Source: PALSA-612 sp963776375 (GTDB lineage: Bacteria; Actinomycetota; Thermoleophilia; Gaiellales; Gaiellaceae). Taken from it: a DNA stretch of 64,000 nucleotides. Both the position numbers and the translations under genes were made by a program. Positions 59,632 through 64,000 of this stretch are shown one piece after another (the stretch's first letter is position 1; each line of letters opens with the position of its first letter). The notes beneath the pieces were generated by a model that saw only the letters and a program-made list of their open reading frames with translations, did not search any database and was not told the origin of the DNA. The stretch is taken from positions 186,001-250,000 of the forward strand of contig CAVZMF010000001.1 of NCBI GenBank assembly GCA_963776375.1, read 5' to 3'.

Positions 59632-61862
59632 GTGCCTTCCTCCTTCAGCTCTCGGATTCGCCGCCAGACCCGCTCGGGGGTCGCCGGCAGCTCGTTCATC
59701 GGGACGCCCGCGTCGGCGAGCGCGTTCACGATCGCGGCCGGGACGGCCGCGAGAGCGCCCTCCCCGCAGCCCTTCGCCCCGTACGGGCCGGGCCCGTCGC
59801 CGTTCTCGACGATCACGCAGTTCATCTCCTCCGGCAGGTCCTCGAAGCTCGGGATGCGGTAGTCGAGCAGCGTGTCGTTCAGGAGCAGCCCGTCCTCGTA
59901 GACCATCTCCTCGTAGATCGCGTTTCCGATCCCCTGCAGCGTGGCGCCCTCGTCCTGGCGCTCGACCAGCTGCGGGTTGATCGCCCGGCCGACGTCGGCC
60001 GCGGTCGCGGTGCGCAGCAGGCGGACGAACCCGGTGTCCTCGTCGACCTCGAGCTCGACCGCGCCGACGCACACCTCCCAGAACACCGGGCCTTCGGCGT
60101 AGGAGCCGCTGCCGACGGGGGCCACCTCGCCGCGGCCGATCAGCTCGCCGCCGGCGAAGCCGAAGTGCCGGCGCATGAGCGCGACGTGGTCCGAGGGATC
60201 GATGTCGCTCGCCTCGGCGACGCGGTCGAGCTGTGCCCGGATGTCCGCGGCGGCGCGCTGGACGGCGAGGCCGGCGAGCGTCGTCGAGCGGCTGGCGCCC
60301 GTCGAGCGGTCGTAGGGCGTGAAGCGGGTGTCGGCGCCGCGGACCGTGACGCGGTCCGGCTCGACGCCGATCTCCTCGGCGGCGATCTGGGCGAACGCCG
60401 TCCGCGGCCCCTGCCCCATCTCCGTCGTGCCGACGAGGACGACGACGCGCCCGTCCGCCTCGAGGCGGCAGACGGCGCTCGAGACCGGATGCGCTCCGGC
60501 GGCCAGGAGCCCGACCGAGACGCCGCGTCCTACACGCGGTCGCTTCGGCTCGTCCCAGCCGACAGCAGCGGCGACCTTCTCGACGTCGCCGATCAGGTCC
60601 GCGTCGAGCGGTTTGCCGCCGGACCGCACCTCCTCGCCCGGCGTGAGCAGGTTCAGGCGGCGGAGCTCGAGCGGGTCGCGCCCGGTGCGGCGGGCGACCT
60701 CGTCGACCTGTGACTCGCCGATCCACTGCAGATGCGTGGCGCCGAACGCGCGGTAGGAGCCCGAGGGCGCCGTGTTCGTGTAGACGCACGCGGCGTCGAC
60801 CCGGAAGGCCGCCCAGCGGTACGGCCCCGGCGCCGCATCGCCGCCGGTCGCGGTGACGCGCGGGCCGTTGTCCGCGTACGCGCCTGTGTCGAACCAGCAC
60901 TCGACGTCGCGCGCGAGCAGCCGGCCCTCGGCGTTCGCGGCGGTGCGCATGCGGCAGCGCATGTTGTGCCGGCGGGTCGTGACCATCGACTCGGAGACGC
61001 GGTTCTGGATCCTCACCGGCCGCCCGGCCTTGCGCGCGAGCGCGACCGTCAGCGGCTCCATCTTCGTGTACGACTTCGACCCGAAGCCGCCGCCGAGGTA
61101 CGGCACGACGATCCGCACGTTCCCCACCGGCACCCGGAAGAGGTCGGCGAGCTCGGCGCGCACCAGGAAGGGGTGCTGGCACGACGCCCAGACGGTGATC
61201 TCGTCGCCCTCGACTTGGGCGACGACGGTGTGCGTCTCCATCGCGTACTGGTAGACGGAAGGGAAGGTGTACTCGCCCTCGACGACGATGTCCGCGCGCG
61301 CGAAGACCGCTTCCAGCTCGCCGCGGTCGATCCGGTAGCGGTAGCAGACGTTCCCGTCGCGCTCGGGCAAGTTGCCGAGGCCGTGAAAGAGCCCGGGCCT
61401 GGTCGGCCGGTCGTTGACGAGTGTCGCGTCGTCGGCGAGCGCGTCTTCCAGCGTCGCCACGACGGGCAGGTCCTCGTACTCGACGTGGATCGCGTCCAGA
61501 GCCGCCGCCGCCGCCGCGGGAGTCTCGGCCGCCACGGCCGCGACCGGCTCGCCGTGGAAGCGCACCTTGTCGATGGCGACGATCGGCCGGTCCTTGATCG
61601 CGTGCCCGTAGTAGGGGTCGATGTCCGCGAGGTCCTTGCCGCTCAGCACGCACACCACCTCGGGCATCGCCTCTGCGGCCGACGCGTCCAGGGCGACGAT
61701 GGTCGCGTGCGCGAACGGGCTGCGCAGCACCCGGCCGTGCAGCATCCGCGGGACGAGCAGGTCGCCGGCGAACTCCGCCTGGCCGCGCAGCTTCTCGCCC
61801 GCGTCCAGCCGCGGATGCGAGCGGCCGATCTGCGAGCCGGTGCCGGACTCGATAATCGTCAT
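59619..61862 (-). CDS. xanthine dehydrogenase/CoxL-family molybdenum subunit (747 aa)
   Basis: Large subunit of a molybdenum hydroxylase: RSHPRLDAGEKLRGQAEFAG, then MLHGRVLRSPFAHATIVALD begin the a/b hammerhead domain. MoCo-binding stretches include YLGGGFGSKSYTKMEPLTVA, TAPSGSYRAFGATHLQW and GTTEMGQGPRTAFAQIAAEE. The active-site Glu is in GPYGAKGCGEGALAAV. ATG 61862 follows GGAAGGG. Partner CoxS lies upstream, but no FAD-binding medium subunit is encoded in the window. It hydroxylates an aromatic ring, N-heterocycle or aldehyde. Confidence 0.93.
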   Translation of the reverse strand: MTIIESGTGSQIGRSHPRLDAGEKLRGQAEFAGDLLVPRMLHGRVLRSPFAHATIVALDASAAEAMPEVVCVLSGKDLADIDPYYGHAIKDRPIVAIDKVRFHGEPVAAVAAETPAAAAAALDAIHVEYEDLPVVATLEDALADDATLVNDRPTRPGLFHGLGNLPERDGNVCYRYRIDRGELEAVFARADIVVEGEYTFPSVYQYAMETHTVVAQVEGDEITVWASCQHPFLVRAELADLFRVPVGNVRIVVPYLGGGFGSKSYTKMEPLTVALARKAGRPVRIQNRVSESMVTTRRHNMRCRMRTAANAEGRLLARDVECWFDTGAYADNGPRVTATGGDAAPGPYRWAAFRVDAACVYTNTAPSGSYRAFGATHLQWIGESQVDEVARRTGRDPLELRRLNLLTPGEEVRSGGKPLDADLIGDVEKVAAAVGWDEPKRPRVGRGVSVGLLAAGAHPVSSAVCRLEADGRVVVLVGTTEMGQGPRTAFAQIAAEEIGVEPDRVTVRGADTRFTPYDRSTGASRSTTLAGLAVQRAAADIRAQLDRVAEASDIDPSDHVALMRRHFGFAGGELIGRGEVAPVGSGSYAEGPVFWEVCVGAVELEVDEDTGFVRLLRTATAADVGRAINPQLVERQDEGATLQGIGNAIYEEMVYEDGLLLNDTLLDYRIPSFEDLPEEMNCVIVENGDGPGPYGAKGCGEGALAAVPAAIVNALADAGVPMNELPATPERVWRRIRELKEEGTWQT

Positions 61863-61943
61863 TTGTGTCCCTTCCAGTGACGCTGTTGAGCTTCTCGGTC
61901 GCGAGCACCAAGCGTTTCCCGGATGCAAGGACGCAGGGAGCCT

Positions 61944-61961
61944 CAATAGTCGAGACTATTG
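61944..61961. promoter_or_regulatory. palindromic operator candidate upstream of the molybdenum-subunit gene
   Basis: CAATAGTCGAGACTATTG is a perfect 18-bp palindrome in the 172-bp gap between coxS and the large-subunit gene. Its AT-rich character stands out in this GC-rich region. It suggests an internal regulated promoter, for instance for a GntR- or IclR-type regulator. Confidence 0.65.
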
Positions 61962-62034
61962 GGGCGACTGAGGACGCGGCAGCGCGCCGCGTGATCGCGG
62001 GCGAGAAGTCGACGTGTGTCGCTGGACGGGACAC

Positions 62035-62490
62035 TCAGACACCTGCGAGGTCGGCGACGGCCTCGAGGATGCCGCGGTAGCCGGTGCAGCGGCAGAGGTT
62101 GCCGTTGAGGCTGTGCTTGATCTCGGCCTCGCTCGTCAGCTCGCCCGACTCGAGCAGGGCCGAGACCGTGAGCAGCATCCCCGGCGTGCAGAAGCCGCAC
62201 TGGAGCGCCGCGTGTCGGGTGAACGCATCCTCGAGCCGTGCGAACCCGTCTTCCTCGGCCAGGCCCTCGATCGTCGTCACCTCGCAGCCGTCGGCGTCCG
62301 CGGCGAGAAAGCAGCAGGCGCTGACCGGCTGCCGGTCGACGAGGACGGTGCAGGCGCCGCAGACCTGGACGTCGCAGGACCGCTTCGCCCCGGTCAGGCC
62401 GAGCCCGTCGCGAACCAGGTCGAGCAATAGCTCCTGCGACTCGACGTCGCGAACGACCTCGCTGCCGTTGACGGTCAGGCGGATCTCCAT
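62035..62490 (-). CDS. 2Fe-2S subunit of molybdenum hydroxylase (CoxS-like, 151 aa)
   Basis: Plant-type ferredoxin domain with CDVQVCGACTVLVDRQPVSAC (C-x4-C-x2-C-x11-C), then the alpha-helical second cluster domain with CGFCTPGMLL and LCRCTGYRGI. It passes electrons from the molybdenum centre to FAD or an external acceptor. ATG 62490 overlaps the stop of the aldolase gene (TGATG). The length is normal for the family. Confidence 0.94.
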   Translation of the reverse strand: MEIRLTVNGSEVVRDVESQELLLDLVRDGLGLTGAKRSCDVQVCGACTVLVDRQPVSACCFLAADADGCEVTTIEGLAEEDGFARLEDAFTRHAALQCGFCTPGMLLTVSALLESGELTSEAEIKHSLNGNLCRCTGYRGILEAVADLAGV

Positions 62491-63161
62491 CAGGCCTGCG
62501 GCAGGCCGCGTAGCCACGCGTGCCAGTACTCGGAGACGAACCGGTCCTGGTACTTCACCGGGTGCAGCTCGCGGGCGACCTCGGACGGGATCGGCCGCAG
62601 CGGCCCGAGGGTCGACGCGATCGACTGGAGCCTCGCGGCGCGCTCCAGGGTCAGTGCCGTCAGCACGACCCAGGGAACGTCCTTGCCCGCCACGAGCACG
62701 CCGTGGTTCGCGAGCAGCACGGCTCGGCGGGCCCCGAGCGCGTCGGCGACGGCGGCTCCCTGGTCCGCGTCCACGATCAGGTCGGGCGCGTCGTAGCGTC
62801 CGATCCCGTCCGCGAACAGCACGGCGTCGTGGGTCAAGAGCTCGAGCTCTGCGCTCGTGGCCGCGAGCGCCGTCGCGTAGGGCGGGTGCCCGTGGACGAC
62901 GGCGCCGACGTCGGGGCGGACGGCGTAGACGGCCGTGTGCAGCACCGTCTCGAGATGGAGCTCGGCATCGGCGCTCTCGACCTCGACGACGTCGTCCGGC
63001 TCGACCTCGTCGAGCCCGATGCCCTTGCGCTTGATCCAGATCGTGCCGTCGGGCCCGCGGGCGCTGACATGCCCCAGCGTGAGGTCGGCGTAGCCCTCGA
63101 GGGCGAGGATGCGGCATGCCGCCGCGACCTGCTCCTGCAGGGACTGAGCCACCGCTGCCAC
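62490..63161 (-). CDS. class II aldolase/adducin-family protein (223 aa)
   Basis: Zinc-dependent aldolase fold (fuculose-phosphate aldolase/HMG-type): LALEGYADLTLGHVSARGPD, the zinc pair in GAVVHGHPPYATALA and a third His in VLLANHGVLVAGKD. It may cleave or decarboxylate a hydroxy-acid intermediate. Translationally coupled to coxS (one-base overlap) and to the cupin gene upstream, so it belongs to the pathway. Confidence 0.9.
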   Translation of the reverse strand: MAAVAQSLQEQVAAACRILALEGYADLTLGHVSARGPDGTIWIKRKGIGLDEVEPDDVVEVESADAELHLETVLHTAVYAVRPDVGAVVHGHPPYATALAATSAELELLTHDAVLFADGIGRYDAPDLIVDADQGAAVADALGARRAVLLANHGVLVAGKDVPWVVLTALTLERAARLQSIASTLGPLRPIPSEVARELHPVKYQDRFVSEYWHAWLRGLPQA

Positions 63162-63532
63162 TAGCGCCTTTCCGTGGGCGGGTAGTCCGGATGCGGGAAA
63201 CCGAAGACCATCACCACGTCCTCGTCGCCCGTATTCGCGACCGCGTGCCAGACGCCGGCCGGGATGTGCAGCGCATCGCCTGCCGTGAAGCCGACTGACT
63301 CGTCGTCCAGCCGCAGCTCGCCTGCGCCCGAGACGACGTAGGCGAACTCCTCGGTCTCGTGCTTCACGGGCTGCAGCTCGGTTCCCGGCGTGAAGACCGA
63401 GTAGCCGAGCGAGGCATGGTTCCCCGCGACCGGACCCTCCGTCACGAGCATCCGGCTCCAGCTCCCGTTGGGCAGTTCGATCGGCTCCGCCTCGTCCAGG
63501 GAGCGGACGGTGACGGTCGCTACAGCGCCCAC
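63161..63532 (-). CDS. cupin-domain protein (123 aa)
   Basis: Small beta-barrel: YSVFTPGTELQPVKHETEEF, then AYVVSGAGELRLDDESVGFT and HIPAGVWHAVANTGDEDVVM give both cupin boxes with His/Glu ligands. GTG 63532 keeps the family start; it overlaps the upstream gene by 13 bp, and its stop overlaps the aldolase start by one base. Possibly a dioxygenase, isomerase or decarboxylase of the pathway. Confidence 0.85.
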   Translation of the reverse strand: MGAVATVTVRSLDEAEPIELPNGSWSRMLVTEGPVAGNHASLGYSVFTPGTELQPVKHETEEFAYVVSGAGELRLDDESVGFTAGDALHIPAGVWHAVANTGDEDVVMVFGFPHPDYPPTERR

Positions 63533-64000
63533 TCGCCGTCCTTGAGGATGTACGCGCCGTCGTCGACGATCTGCAGCGTCGCGTTCAGGAAGACGCCGTC
63601 GAGGTGGAGCGAGCAGTGGTTCTGCCCGCCCGGGTAGGCGTTGTGGTTGTCGCCGAGCGCCAGGTGCACCGTGCCGATCCGCCCCTTCTCCGACGGCGTG
63701 CCGAACGGCGCCTTCTCGCTGGTCCCGAACGCGAACTCGCCGATCACCGTGGCGTTCTCCACGCCGTCGATCGCCTTGCGGAGCCGCTCGGCCTCCTCCC
63801 CGCCCTCGATCTTCACGCAGCGACCGCCCTCGAGCGTCCACGTGATCGGCTCCTTGACCTGGCCCTCGAGGCCGATGCCGAGCATGACCCCGTCGACCAC
63901 GGCGGTCCCGTGCGTGACGTCCTCGACCGCCGCGAACGCGACCTCCGTCCAGAGCGGGATCGGGCTCATCATCTGCCCGCGCGCCTTGTACGGTGTCAGG
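63520..64000 (-). CDS. M29 aminopeptidase/NicX-like protein, 5' end beyond window
   Basis: C-terminal part of a protein related to leucyl aminopeptidase (M29) and 2,5-dihydroxypyridine 5,6-dioxygenase (NicX): IGEFAFGTSEKAPFGTPSEK, then LALGDNHNAYPGGQNHCSLH and LDGVFLNATLQIVDDGAYIL include the metal-ligand Glu, His and Asp of the fold. The frame stays open through the window end, and ATG 63972 is probably internal. First visible gene of the operon. NicX identity is possible but not proven. Confidence 0.8.
   Translation of the reverse strand, partial: LTPYKARGQMMSPIPLWTEVAFAAVEDVTHGTAVVDGVMLGIGLEGQVKEPITWTLEGGRCVKIEGGEEAERLRKAIDGVENATVIGEFAFGTSEKAPFGTPSEKGRIGTVHLALGDNHNAYPGGQNHCSLHLDGVFLNATLQIVDDGAYILKDGEWAL

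Noticed and set aside
58711..62034. 1107-aa continuous minus frame spanning two genes
   Set aside because: Only the last about 306 residues are the hydroxyacyl-CoA dehydrogenase; the rest is an out-of-frame reading of the molybdenum-subunit gene.

Overview
The window looks like a piece of a high-GC actinobacterial chromosome, most likely of the Thermoleophilia (Solirubrobacterales/Gaiellales type). This is inferred from about 68-70% GC, LAL-type LuxR and SARP/BTAD regulators, secreted DUF3455 and ferritin-like proteins, and actinobacterial codon use; no rRNA or intact marker is present to settle it. Many genes (at least ten) carry single-base frameshifts, some of which compensate each other, so either the assembly has indel errors or much of this accessory DNA is decaying.

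Layout. 1-7.2 kb: remnant of an integrated element, with a large serine recombinase (5' end outside the window), a helix-turn-helix excisionase-like gene, several very small zinc-ribbon proteins, an uncharacterised zinc-finger protein and a decayed beta-helix surface protein. 7.9-15.3 kb: VOC protein, 935-aa LAL-type LuxR regulator, secreted proteins including a Tat-exported ferritin-like protein and a DUF3455 protein, then an IS3 remnant. 15.4-33.1 kb: a repeat-rich accessory zone. Short GC-rich repeats (family 1, framed by GGGAGTCCC and GGGCTACCC) separate small modules: an IS1182-like element, a DUF4760-like membrane protein, an HNH nuclease-SF2 helicase fusion translationally coupled to an unknown 514-aa protein, an NfeD-like protein, fabF, ftsH, a GNAT acetyltransferase, a broken IS110, an ArsR/SRPBCC pair, a low-GC coiled-coil/two-membrane-segment pair, a tRNA-Thr 3' fragment, and a second, apparently identical IS1182-like copy. 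33.1-41 kb: NfeD-like paralogue, broken IS3, short-chain dehydrogenase-like gene, a citrate-synthase-like/CoA-ligase pair, a GST and a YihY-type membrane protein. 41.5-52.3 kb: a secreted-protein operon facing away from a SARP-membrane-propeller-solute-binding fusion regulator, then MarR/MMPL and a quinone-oxidoreductase-like gene. 52.5-55.5 kb: a glycosyltransferase and a broken IS256 lying between two identical 43-bp tRNA-Val 3' fragments. 55.6-57.1 kb: an uncharacterised protein and a truncated VOC gene. 57.1-64 kb: a minus-strand catabolic operon (M29/NicX-like metalloprotein, cupin, class II aldolase, CoxS and CoxL type molybdenum hydroxylase subunits, 3-hydroxyacyl-CoA dehydrogenase, lactonase-like metallo-beta-lactamase fold protein, SDR), which fits oxidation and ring opening of an aromatic or N-heterocyclic compound.

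The best candidates for something undescribed are the HNH-helicase/partner operon at 17.9-21.2 kb (a possible anti-mobile-element system), the family-1 repeats that border accessory modules and have twice received the same IS, a second dispersed repeat family (about 75-80 bp), and the transmembrane SARP/solute-binding fusion regulator with its divergent secreted-protein operon.
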